A stretch of 8,534 nucleotides of DNA from Pseudomonas sp. (GTDB lineage: Bacteria; Pseudomonadota; Gammaproteobacteria; Pseudomonadales; Pseudomonadaceae). The notes below the pieces were generated by a model. It worked only from the letters and a program-made list of their open reading frames with translations, had not been told where the DNA came from and ran no database searches. A program made the translations under genes and the position numbers. The stretch spans positions 1 to 8,534 of the forward strand of contig NZ_JASLAW010000055.1 of NCBI RefSeq assembly GCF_030147005.1, given 5' to 3'. Numbering within the stretch: the first letter of the stretch is position 1; each line of letters starts with the position of its first letter. This document shows positions 1 through 6,077 of the stretch, piece by piece.

Positions 1-11
1 ACCGTCGGCCT

Positions 12-102
12 GTGGCGAGGGAGCTTGCTCCCGCTGGGCCGCGAAGCGACCCCAGAAAATGGGACTGCTGCGCAGTCCAGCGGGAGCAAGCTCCCTCGCC
101 AC
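12..102. repeat. REPIN (paired, inverted REP elements)
   Basis: Two perfect 26-bp inverted arms (12-37 and 77-102) begin GTGGCGAGGGAGC and its complement. Inside lie a CGC-GAA-GCG mini-hairpin (40-48) and a GGACTGC/GCAGTCC hairpin (62-78). Each arm is itself palindromic around AGCTTGCT, the usual REP form, and the pair forms a REPIN about 91 bp long. Such elements are common between genes in the P. fluorescens group and are thought to be mobilised by RAYT transposases encoded elsewhere. The perfect arm match suggests a recent or conserved copy. It could also act as a transcription or mRNA 3'-end barrier for a gene to the left of the window. Confidence 0.9.
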
Positions 103-409
103 GGTAAAGCGCTCCTCCTTAACTGACTGGCATTAGGGCAAACCCGACTTCCACATCGGCCAGCTTTACCTCTTGAGTCGCTGCCTATCCATCAATGCCT
201 GAAATCACTGTAAGAAATCGCCAACCGCTGCGACATCCCCTTCCCAAACTGCATAAAACAACCGCCCGGCCCCCTACAGAAGTCATCCGCAGTCGACTGA
301 AAATGGCGCCCTGTCCACTGTCTCCGCAAAAAACACGTGAACGTAGAAAGGACTCAACATATCGGCCGGTACGGCGTAATACATGTCTACTCGAAAGAGT
401 CTTAGTACC
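103..409. other. Non-coding stretch upstream of the DUF1493 gene
   Basis: No convincing gene lies here. The open frames across it (for example 195-533 on + and 185-463 on -) have atypical composition, no good ribosome site and no recognisable domain. A weak promoter guess is TCAACA (354-359) and TAATAC (377-382) with a 17-bp spacer, but both hexamers match poorly. Just before the chosen start of the next gene there is a small ACTC-GAAA-GAGT hairpin (389-400) that overlaps its likely Shine-Dalgarno sequence. Confidence 0.5.
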
Positions 410-1039
410 ATGGCCCTCTACCTTCAATCGGCTTTTTTTCTCATCATCTATCTGGTGCTGCACTGTCAGATCACAGACCCTACGCTCAGGAAGCGCTTCG
501 CAGTCACATGTCTCGCTACAGGTCTGGTTTTGACGTTTCTACTACCTTATGTAGCAGTAATCCCAAGAATGCCTTTCCTACCCGTCTTTGTATTCTTGAT
601 AGGCTTGGCGCTCTTCGTCATCCGGAATACATACCGCCTCGAACGCAACCATGCCTCTCACCCAATCCTGCGTGCCCTCAACATGAACCTCGCCCCTGAC
701 TTTCCCGAAGACCCGGTCATGCAGCAGCTCCTGCAGTTGCTGCATGAAGAAATCGGTCTGCCGAAACACAAAACCATTCGCCTGCAAACCTCGCTGAACT
801 TCGACCTTGGGTGCGATGGCGCTGAGGCCAAGCAACTGATGGAAGCGCTTGAGCAAGAGTTCGCGCTCGACCTCGGCGACTTCGACACTTATCGTTACTT
901 CAACCCGCCGGTGTTTGACGTGTTTCTCAAACGCCGGGCCAAGGGCCGTGGCGAAAAAGTGCCGCTGACCATCGGCATGCTTTATCTGGCGATCAAGACA
1001 TACAGCTGGGACACACAGACGCTGGAAAACCTGAGTTGA
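410..1039 (+). CDS. Membrane-anchored DUF1493 family protein
   Basis: Function unknown; 209 residues from the chosen start. Three hydrophobic segments are visible at about residues 4-19, 30-51 and 54-72, followed by a soluble domain from about residue 100 to 198. That domain matches the DUF1493 pattern: a helical acyl-carrier-like fold with a DLGCDG segment (132-137), an EQEF...LDLGDF segment (148-158), and a C-terminal PLTIGMLYLAIK helix (185-196). The serine that carries phosphopantetheine in true acyl carrier proteins is absent (DG instead of DS), so a carrier role is unlikely. The start at 410 is preferred because AAAGAG lies about 10 bases upstream. An ATG at 383 would add nine residues but has no ribosome site. 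The membrane half uses codons rare in Pseudomonas (AGG, AGA, ATA, several CTA and ACA), while the DUF1493 half uses typical ones. The family call is fairly secure, the start less so. Confidence 0.72.
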   Translation: MALYLQSAFFLIIYLVLHCQITDPTLRKRFAVTCLATGLVLTFLLPYVAVIPRMPFLPVFVFLIGLALFVIRNTYRLERNHASHPILRALNMNLAPDFPEDPVMQQLLQLLHEEIGLPKHKTIRLQTSLNFDLGCDGAEAKQLMEALEQEFALDLGDFDTYRYFNPPVFDVFLKRRAKGRGEKVPLTIGMLYLAIKTYSWDTQTLENLS

Positions 1040-1112
1040 ACGAATACAGATTTCGAATTCACTGAAAGCCAAATGTGGCAGCTGCGCCAAGCTGGCCAGC
1101 CGCATACACAAC

Positions 1113-1117
1113 AAGGA
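1113..1117 (+). promoter_or_regulatory. Ribosome binding site fixing the EamA start
   Basis: AAGGA lies six bases before the ATG at 1124. It favours this start over the in-frame ATG at 1073, which would add 17 polar residues in front of the first membrane helix. Confidence 0.7.
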
Positions 1118-1123
1118 CCTTAC

Positions 1124-1987
1124 ATGGACGTAACAATGGGCCTGCTGGCCGCCCTGCTCTGGGGTGGAACGGATTTCCTGGTGGGCCTCAATGCCCGCGC
1201 CGTGGGCGTTAAACGCGCGGTGTATTTCGGCCAGGCGTTGGGTTTTCTGATCATGACTCTGTTGTTGATCATTCTTCCCAGCTTCCTGTTCAAATCCCTC
1301 GACGCGCCGCTGAGCGTCTGGCTGCTGGGCATCGCTGCCGCCCTGCTTACCGTCTCCGGTGCCCTCGCCCTGTCAAAGGCCTTCGCCCTCGGCAAAGCTG
1401 CAATCGTCGCGCCGCTGGTAACTTCCTACGGCGTGGTCACCACATTGCTGTCCTGGGCCAGCGGCGAACGCATCAGCATGGCCCAATTGGGCTGCATTGC
1501 GCTGTGCGCGACCGGCGTGATCCTCTCCAGCCTCCACAAGGACAACGGCGTGCCCCACACCAACCCACGCCTGTCCATCGCCTACGCCATGCTCGCCTCG
1601 CTGCTTTATGGCACCAGCTTCTGGCTGCAGGGCCGCTACACCCTGCCGGCGCTGGGGCCGGTCGCCATGCTGTGGCTGGGTTACCTGGTAGGCCTTTGTG
1701 TGCTCGTGGTGATGGTGTTGAAGATCAAGGACGGCCTTAAGATGCCACCGTTCAAAAACTGCGCGACCTTGACCGGGGCGGGCTTAATGAACCTGGGCGG
1801 GTTCTCGGCATTTTCGTGGGGGGCGATGGCGGGCTCGGTTTCGGTTGTGACGGTGATCAGCACGCTGTCAGGCGGTATTGCAGCGATCCTTGGGTTTGTG
1901 TTTTTCAAGGAGCGGTTGTCAGCGGTGCAACTGCTCGGGGTTTTGTTAGTACTGGCCGGGGCCGTGGCGCTGCATATCGTCGCCTGA
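1124..1987 (+). CDS. EamA/DMT-superfamily inner-membrane transporter
   Basis: This 287-residue protein is almost wholly hydrophobic. It fits the ten-helix drug/metabolite transporter plan of two tandem five-helix EamA repeats (about residues 2-137 and 151-285). The first repeat opens with GLLAALLWGGTDFLVG, the usual first-helix signature. The second ends with FFKERLSAVQLLGVLLVLAGA (261-281), matching the conserved F-x-E-x-x-S/T-x-x-Q-x-x-G motif at the end of EamA repeats. Members export or import small metabolites such as amino acids or sugars, and the substrate cannot be read from sequence. It follows the DUF1493 gene by 84 bases on the same strand, so co-transcription is possible but unproven. 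A strong hairpin terminator follows the stop codon within 15 bases. Composition is typical of the host. Confidence 0.9.
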   Translation: MDVTMGLLAALLWGGTDFLVGLNARAVGVKRAVYFGQALGFLIMTLLLIILPSFLFKSLDAPLSVWLLGIAAALLTVSGALALSKAFALGKAAIVAPLVTSYGVVTTLLSWASGERISMAQLGCIALCATGVILSSLHKDNGVPHTNPRLSIAYAMLASLLYGTSFWLQGRYTLPALGPVAMLWLGYLVGLCVLVVMVLKIKDGLKMPPFKNCATLTGAGLMNLGGFSAFSWGAMAGSVSVVTVISTLSGGIAAILGFVFFKERLSAVQLLGVLLVLAGAVALHIVA

Positions 1988-2000
1988 ACCTGCGCGCACA

Positions 2001-2029
2001 AAAAAGCCGCCTACGGGAGGCGGCTTTTT
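2001..2029. terminator. Bidirectional intrinsic terminator
   Basis: A perfect 12-bp stem (2001-2012 with 2018-2029), GC-rich in the middle (GCCGCC/GGCGGC), encloses a five-base loop. It is flanked by an A-run on the left and a T-run on the right, so it has the correct form on both strands. It lies between the convergent EamA gene (stop at 1987) and pckA (stop at 2046) and probably ends both transcripts. Confidence 0.93.
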
Positions 2030-2045
2030 CCAGACAAGCTGAGCC

Positions 2046-3587
2046 TTACAACTTAGGCCCTGCAGCCTTGATCGCTTCACTCACTTCAAACTTCTTGAAG
2101 TTCTCGATGAACAACCCGGCCAAAGCCTTGGCCGCTTCATCGTAGGCAGCCTTGTCGGCCCAAGTGTTGCGTGGGTTCAACAGGCCGGTCTCAACGCCCG
2201 GCACAGCCAATGGCACGTCGAGGTTGATGGTGTCGAGGTGTTCGGTCTCTGCACCGATCAACGCGCCGCTCTGGATCGCTGCAATCACGCCGCGAGTGGT
2301 CGGGATGTTGAAGCGTTTGCCAACACCGTAGCCGCCGCCGGTCCAGCCGGTGTTGACCAGGTAGACCTTGGAGCCGAAGCCGCGGATGCGCTTGATCAGG
2401 AGCTCAGCGTATTCACCAGCCGGGCGTGGGAAGAACGGCGCGCCGAAGCAGGTGGAGAAGGTCGACTTGATGCCGCTGCCCGAACCCATTTCGGTCGAGC
2501 CCACCAGTGCGGTGTAGCCGGACAGGAAGTGGTAGGCCGCTTGTTCTTCGCTGAGGATGGACACGGGCGGCAATACGCCGGTCAGGTCGCAGGTCAGGAA
2601 GATCACCGCGTTGGGCTCGCCGCCCAGGTTCTTCTCGGAGCGCTTGGCAACATGTTCCAACGGGTAAGCGGCGCGGCTGTTCTGGGTCAGGCTGACATTG
2701 GTGTAGTCAGCGTGGCCAGCCTCGTCGATGACGACGTTTTCCAGCACGGCGCCGTGCTTGATGGCCTTCCAGATAACCGGCTCGTTCTTCTCCGACAGGT
2801 CGATGCACTTGGCATAGCAACCGCCTTCGATGTTGAACACCACGCCTTCGCCCCAACCGTGCTCGTCGTCACCGATCAGGTAACGGCTTTCGTCGGCGGA
2901 CAGGGTGGTCTTGCCGGTGCCGGACAGGCCGAAGAACAGGGTCACATCGCCCGCTTCGCCGATGTTGGCGGCGCAGTGCATCGGCAGCACGTCGGCGGCC
3001 GGCAGCAGGAAGTTCTGCACCGAGAACATGGCTTTCTTCATTTCACCGGCGTAACGCATGCCGGCGATCAGCACTTTTTTCTGCGCAAAATTGAGGATTA
3101 CGCAACCGTCGGAGTTGGTGCCGTCACGCTCTGGCACGCACTCGAAGTTGGCCACGTTAAGCACTTGCCACTCATCGCGATCGGCCGGGTTGTACTGGGC
3201 CGGGTTGATGAACAGGCAACGACCGAACAGGTTCTGCCAGGCAGTCTGGGTGGTCATTTTCACGGGCAGGTAGTGGTCTTCGGAAGCCCCTACGTGAACA
3301 TGGGAAACGAAGTGCTCCTGCGCGTTGTTGAAGGCTTCTACGCGGCTCCACAGGGCATCGAACTTGTCAGCCGGGAACTTGCGATTGATCGGGCCCCAGG
3401 CGATTGCGTCCTGGGTAGTAGGCTCTTCAACGATGAAGCGGTCGACCGGCGAACGGCCGGTGCGGTGACCGGTTTCTACGACCAGCGCGCCAGTATCGGC
3501 AAGCACGCCTTCACCGCGCTGCAGGGCTTCTTTGACCAGATCGTCAACACTCAGATCGGTGTATACGGCGTTATTGGCTTGCGTCAT
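2046..3587 (-). CDS. pckA: Phosphoenolpyruvate carboxykinase (ATP)
   Basis: Converts oxaloacetate and ATP to phosphoenolpyruvate, CO2 and ADP in the cytoplasm, the entry step of gluconeogenesis from organic acids and amino acids. The 513-residue length is normal for the ATP-dependent family. Visible motifs, in order, are HRTGRSP (41-47, with the substrate-binding Arg45), GEMKKAMF (181-188, metal ligand Lys185 by alignment with E. coli Lys213), metal ligand His204, the P-loop GLSGTGKTTLS (220-230) and LIGDDEHGW (237-245, with Asp241). All key residues are intact. The ATG at 3587 follows GGGGAA at good spacing. The gene converges with the EamA transporter across a shared terminator and lies 179 bases downstream of hslO on the same strand. 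The gap is long enough for its own promoter and leader. Confidence 0.98.
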   Translation of the reverse strand: MTQANNAVYTDLSVDDLVKEALQRGEGVLADTGALVVETGHRTGRSPVDRFIVEEPTTQDAIAWGPINRKFPADKFDALWSRVEAFNNAQEHFVSHVHVGASEDHYLPVKMTTQTAWQNLFGRCLFINPAQYNPADRDEWQVLNVANFECVPERDGTNSDGCVILNFAQKKVLIAGMRYAGEMKKAMFSVQNFLLPAADVLPMHCAANIGEAGDVTLFFGLSGTGKTTLSADESRYLIGDDEHGWGEGVVFNIEGGCYAKCIDLSEKNEPVIWKAIKHGAVLENVVIDEAGHADYTNVSLTQNSRAAYPLEHVAKRSEKNLGGEPNAVIFLTCDLTGVLPPVSILSEEQAAYHFLSGYTALVGSTEMGSGSGIKSTFSTCFGAPFFPRPAGEYAELLIKRIRGFGSKVYLVNTGWTGGGYGVGKRFNIPTTRGVIAAIQSGALIGAETEHLDTINLDVPLAVPGVETGLLNPRNTWADKAAYDEAAKALAGLFIENFKKFEVSEAIKAAGPKL

Positions 3588-3598
3588 GAGGTTCCCCG

Positions 3599-3613
3599 TC
3601 GGCCTATGGCCGA
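3599..3613 (-). promoter_or_regulatory. Hairpin in the pckA leader next to its ribosome site
   Basis: A perfect inverted repeat, TCGGCC-ATA-GGCCGA in the mRNA sense, ends directly upstream of the GGGGAA ribosome site of pckA. As RNA it would form a stable 6-bp stem touching the translation start region. As DNA it could be an operator. Its function is inferred only from position and symmetry. Confidence 0.4.
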
Positions 3614-3629
3614 GTGCTCCAAACGTTTT

Positions 3630-3654
3630 GTAGTAGAAAGTTGCGCACTACTAC
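3630..3654 (-). promoter_or_regulatory. Inverted repeat GTAGTAG-N11-CTACTAC upstream of pckA
   Basis: Two perfect 7-bp arms (3630-3636 and 3648-3654) are separated by 11 bases, giving an arm-centre spacing of 18, close to two turns of DNA helix. It lies 43 to 67 bases upstream of the pckA start. A possible -10 element, CATAAT on the minus strand (3674-3679), lies just upstream, which would put this repeat in the early transcribed region. No matching -35 element is clear. It could be a regulator site or an RNA hairpin. Confidence 0.4.
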
Positions 3655-3766
3655 CGCGAAAAAAGTGGGCCGGATTATGCCAGAAAAGCCCAAAAAAAGT
3701 AGGGCCCTCCCGTCAGAACGCCTCTAATCCGGCATTTGGCAGGTGATTTACCTGTGCTTAAACGTT

Positions 3767-4669
3767 TTAGTGACGGGTGTCGGAAGGGGTGTCTATGCCT
3801 GCGCCGGCGAATAATTGAGCCACATCGGCAGCATCGAACAGATAACGCTCGTTGCAGAACTGGCAGTCGATCTCGATATGGCCACCGTGTTCCACCACCA
3901 GATTCTGCGCATCTTCCAGGCCCAGACTGACCAGGGCGTTGGCTGAGCGCTCGCGGGAGCAGCTGCAATTGAAGTGCAGGGACTGACCGTCGAACAGGCG
4001 CACCGCCTCTTCGTGATACAGGCGATGCAGAATGGTCTCGTTGTCCAGGGCCAGCAATTCTTCAGCCGTCAGGGTGCCAGCCAGGGCGGTCAGCTTGCGC
4101 CAGCTGTCGGTGCGCTCATCTTCGTCCTTGATACGGTCAGCCGGCAGTTGCTGCAACAACAGGCCGCGAGCGCGTTTACCGTCGGCGTTGAGCCAGAACT
4201 TGGTGCCGACTTGCTGGGACATTACGAAATAGTTGGTAAAGCACTCCGACAGCGTCTCGCCGTCGAGGTCGACGATGCCCTGGTAGCGCTGGCCCTCGGT
4301 GGGGTCAACGGTGATCGCCAACACGCCATCGGCCATCAGGTCGGAAAGTGTGGCATCGGGTGTAATCCGGTCGACGTCATAGCGGGCCAAGCCGCGGATT
4401 TCGCGCTCGCTGGAGCACTCGATCATCAGCATCGGGATCGGACCTTCGGAGCGCGCCTGCAGGATCAGCAAGCCATCGAATTTCATCGTGCCCACCAGCA
4501 GCGCAGCCGCTGCCATCAACTCACCAAGCAGTTGCGCCACCGGCTCCGGATACGCGTGTTTGGCAAGGACTTCGGCATAGCTGAGCTCCAACGAAACCAG
4601 TTCGCCGCGAGCGTCGCTCTCGTCAAAGATAAAGCGTTGAGTGAAGTCGGTATCCGGTAGATCAGTCAT
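3767..4669 (-). CDS. hslO: Hsp33 redox-activated chaperone
   Basis: A cytoplasmic holdase that becomes active when oxidation and unfolding release its zinc, protecting proteins under bleach or peroxide plus heat stress. The 300-residue length fits the family. The redox switch is complete at the C-terminus: CSC (Cys235, Cys237) and CQFC (Cys269, Cys272) are the four zinc-binding cysteines. The N-terminal chaperone domain carries the usual GRIRGLARY-type region as EIRGLARYD (90-98). The ATG at 4669 is chosen because the protein then begins MTDLPDTDFTQRF, as I recall for Pseudomonas Hsp33. Its ribosome site is weak. The open frame extends upstream to a TTG at 4762, but that part is not Hsp33-like. 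The gene is divergent from the PAP2 gene, with overlapping promoter elements between them, and pckA follows on the same strand. Confidence 0.97.
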   Translation of the reverse strand: MTDLPDTDFTQRFIFDESDARGELVSLELSYAEVLAKHAYPEPVAQLLGELMAAAALLVGTMKFDGLLILQARSEGPIPMLMIECSSEREIRGLARYDVDRITPDATLSDLMADGVLAITVDPTEGQRYQGIVDLDGETLSECFTNYFVMSQQVGTKFWLNADGKRARGLLLQQLPADRIKDEDERTDSWRKLTALAGTLTAEELLALDNETILHRLYHEEAVRLFDGQSLHFNCSCSRERSANALVSLGLEDAQNLVVEHGGHIEIDCQFCNERYLFDAADVAQLFAGAGIDTPSDTRH

Positions 4670-4689
4670 AGGTCTGGGTATCTGAAGTG

Positions 4690-4719
4690 ATGACAAAATG
4701 ATTACAACGTTTATAAAAT
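4690..4719 (+). promoter_or_regulatory. Predicted sigma-70 promoter for the PAP2 gene
   Basis: ATGACA (4690-4695) matches five of six bases of the -35 consensus and TAAAAT (4714-4719) five of six of the -10 consensus, with an 18-bp spacer. The expected start point is near 4726, giving a leader of about 65 bases before the PAP2 start. The -10 element overlaps the leftward hslO candidate -10. Confidence 0.5.
4711..4716 (-). promoter_or_regulatory. Candidate -10 element for hslO
   Basis: On the minus strand this reads TATAAA, five of six matches to consensus, 41 bases upstream of the hslO ATG. No acceptable -35 hexamer lies at 16-18 bp. The -35 zone is instead occupied by the GCACCA-TAT-TGGTGC dyad (4731-4745), as would fit a promoter that depends on an activator. 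This reading is inference. Confidence 0.35.
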
Positions 4720-4730
4720 TAAACGCTTTA

Positions 4731-4745
4731 GCACCATATTGGTGC
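4731..4745. promoter_or_regulatory. NtrC-box-like dyad between hslO and the PAP2 gene
   Basis: A perfect palindrome, GCACCA-TAT-TGGTGC, fits the textbook NtrC (NRI) recognition form TGCACCA/TGGTGCA. By memory it differs from the strong E. coli glnA enhancer site (AGCACTATATTGGTGCA) at only one base of the 15-bp core. No sigma-54 -24/-12 (GG-N10-GC) element is visible nearby on either strand, so classical enhancer action here is not supported. Another dyad-binding regulator is equally possible. Confidence 0.45.
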
Positions 4746-4777
4746 GATTCCTCCTGAAACAAGGAGCTAATAGAGCG

Positions 4778-4795
4778 ATGAGGGACAGTTTATGA
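4778..4795 (+). CDS. Possible five-codon leader ORF overlapping the PAP2 start
   Basis: An ATG at 4778 opens a minimal frame, Met-Arg-Asp-Ser-Leu-stop. Its TGA (4793-4795) overlaps the PAP2 ATG (4792-4794) as ATGA. An AAGGAG (4761-4766) lies 11 bases upstream and can pair with CTCCT (4751-4755) in a small hairpin. Two of its codons, AGG and TTA, are rare in Pseudomonas. This arrangement would allow translational coupling or codon-dependent control, but PAP2 also has its own GAGGGA ribosome site, so the tiny ORF may be accidental. Confidence 0.25.
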   Translation: MRDSL

Positions 4796-5595
4796 ACAAT
4801 CCGGGTTTGTTCCAAGCGAACTGGAACCTCCGGCGATGGGCTCTTTGCAATCTACTCGCTATCGCGCTGCTGTGTTTTTGGCTGTGGCCCACGGGCCAGA
4901 TGCTGTGCGTGATTTTCGACGAGTGGCTGTTTCATCTGCTCAATGACCCGCTGGCGAGCAGCTCTATCTGGTTGCACGTGTGGGCCGTGGCGAGTTTGCG
5001 GCCGTTTGACGCAGTCGTCGGAATAATTCTGTTGGCGCTTTTAATACGCGGCGATTGGGTGTTCAAGGCCGTGCAGGTGCGCCAGGCGTTCTTTGGCTTC
5101 CTCGGCATTCTGCTGTTGTTACTGTTTATCCGCATGCTGTTTTCCAAACTCGCGGCGCACATGGGCTGGCAGCACAGCAGCCCGTCGATGGTGATCGGCG
5201 GCGCGGTTCAGATGAGTGATTTTTTCCCTGGGCTTGAGAAAACCTGGGAGTTGAAAGACCGCTCAAGCCAGAGTTTTCCCGGTGATCATGCGTCGGTGCT
5301 GTTGATCTGGGCGATGTTCATGACCGTCTTTGCCAAGCGCATCGGACAAATTCTGGTGATCTGGGGCCTTGCCCTGCTGTTCATGATGCCGCGACTGGTA
5401 GCGGGCGCACATTGGGGGCAAGACGATTACATCGGCGGGGTATTACTGGCGCTGTTGGCATTGGGCTGGGGTTGCTACACGCCGTTTGCGGCGAAGGTGT
5501 CGGGCGCGTTATTACGCGTGACGGCGCCGATTTTCGGTGGGCTCGGCAAGCTCCCTCTCATCGGGCGATTGAGCGTGGTACGCGCAGCTGAGTAA
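4792..5595 (+). CDS. PAP2-family membrane phosphatase
   Basis: A 267-residue integral membrane protein with about six hydrophobic segments (roughly 16-33, 62-85, 98-117, 167-181, 185-200, 214-230). It carries the second and third signatures of the PAP2 acid phosphatase superfamily: SFPGDHAS (161-168, catalytic His166) in place of the usual PSGH, and PRLVAGAHWGQDD (200-212), where Arg201, His207 and Asp211 match R-x5-H-x3-D. The first signature (K-x6-RP) is not clear. Members remove phosphate from lipid substrates such as phosphatidate, phosphatidylglycerol phosphate, undecaprenyl diphosphate or lipid A at the outer face of the inner membrane; which one cannot be decided here. The ATG at 4792 has GAGGGA six bases upstream. 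The gene is inverted between hslO and hslR. A REP palindrome follows its stop codon by 13 bases. Confidence 0.88.
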   Translation: MNNPGLFQANWNLRRWALCNLLAIALLCFWLWPTGQMLCVIFDEWLFHLLNDPLASSSIWLHVWAVASLRPFDAVVGIILLALLIRGDWVFKAVQVRQAFFGFLGILLLLLFIRMLFSKLAAHMGWQHSSPSMVIGGAVQMSDFFPGLEKTWELKDRSSQSFPGDHASVLLIWAMFMTVFAKRIGQILVIWGLALLFMMPRLVAGAHWGQDDYIGGVLLALLALGWGCYTPFAAKVSGALLRVTAPIFGGLGKLPLIGRLSVVRAAE

Positions 5596-5608
5596 CGGCA
5601 AAAGCTCA

Positions 5609-5632
5609 TGTGGGAGCGGGCCTGCTCCCACA
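5609..5632. repeat. Single REP palindrome between convergent genes
   Basis: TGTGGGAGC at 5609-5617 pairs with GCTCCCACA at 5624-5632 around a GGGCCT centre. This is the common TGTGGGAGCGGG-type Pseudomonas REP, different in sequence from the element at 12-102. It lies between the 3' ends of the PAP2 gene and hslR and has no T-run, so it may stabilise or end mRNAs without being a typical intrinsic terminator. No other terminator is visible in this 69-base gap. Confidence 0.85.
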
Positions 5633-5664
5633 ATTTATCTCTCCTGTGCTGAGGATTTGCGCCC

Positions 5665-6072
5665 TCAATCGTCATTGCCGCTGCCGCGAAACTTGAACAA
5701 ATCACGACGCTGCTTCTTGCTCGGCTTGCCATCGGTGGTCAAGCCCGAAGCACCCGCCTTGCGCATGGCCGCAGCGTTCTCACGTTTGGCAATGCTGGCT
5801 TCGGTCTCCGCATACAGTGTCTGCGCCTCAGGCGCTCCCCTGCGCACAGCGCAAAGCGCCTGAACCACAACGGTTCTTTCATCAAACCCTGTACGAATCT
5901 GAAACTCGTCGCCGACACGTGGTTCCTTCCCCGGCTTGCAGCGCTCGCCGCGATGGTGCACCTTGCCGCTCTCGATGGCGGCCTTGGCGAGGGCACGGGT
6001 TTTGAAGAAACGCGCCGCCCACAACCACTTGTCCAAGCGGACCTTCTCTTCCTCTTCCTGTTTTTGAGCCAC
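5665..6072 (-). CDS. hslR: Hsp15 ribosome-associated heat-shock protein
   Basis: A small S4-domain RNA-binding protein. In E. coli, Hsp15 binds free 50S subunits that carry a stalled peptidyl-tRNA and helps recycle them. The GTG at 6072 gives 135 residues, close to the 133 of E. coli. The S4 domain starts at once (VRLDKWLWAARFFKTRALAKAAIESG, about 11-36), followed by the GKEPRVGDEFQIR turn (48-60). The C-terminal tail is rich in Lys and Arg (about 104-130, with KPSKKQRRDLFKFRG), as expected for rRNA contact. An upstream in-frame ATG at 6138 would add 22 residues that do not resemble the family, whereas GAGGAA sits five bases before the GTG. The gene is divergent from rimA and convergent with the PAP2 gene. 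In enterobacteria hslR and hslO are adjacent; here they are separated by the PAP2 gene. Confidence 0.95.
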   Translation of the reverse strand: MAQKQEEEEKVRLDKWLWAARFFKTRALAKAAIESGKVHHRGERCKPGKEPRVGDEFQIRTGFDERTVVVQALCAVRRGAPEAQTLYAETEASIAKRENAAAMRKAGASGLTTDGKPSKKQRRDLFKFRGSGNDD

Positions 6073-6077
6073 TTGAA

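Noticed and set aside
195..533. A possible small protein gene upstream of and overlapping the DUF1493 gene
   Set aside because: It has no ribosome site and low-complexity composition, and it runs out of frame into a better-supported gene.
2238..3746. A 502-codon open frame on the + strand opposite pckA
   Set aside because: It is the complement of a certain pckA gene. The translation has no domain-like pattern, and such long antisense frames are expected in GC-rich genes with biased third positions.
3674..3766. An intrinsic terminator between hslO and pckA
   Set aside because: The only candidate on the minus strand is a short GCCC/GGGC stem with a ten-base loop before TTTT, which is too weak to call.
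3974..4660. A 228-codon + strand frame opposite hslO
   Set aside because: It is a shadow of hslO, whose zinc motifs and length are unmistakable. The + frame has no ribosome site and no recognisable fold.
4670..4762. An N-terminal extension of Hsp33 starting at TTG 4762
   Set aside because: It would run through the divergent promoter region, is not Hsp33-like, and MTDLPDTDF at 4669 fits the family start.
4670..4791. A sigma-54 promoter to go with the NtrC-like dyad
   Set aside because: I found no GG-N10-GC arrangement at a sensible distance on either strand.
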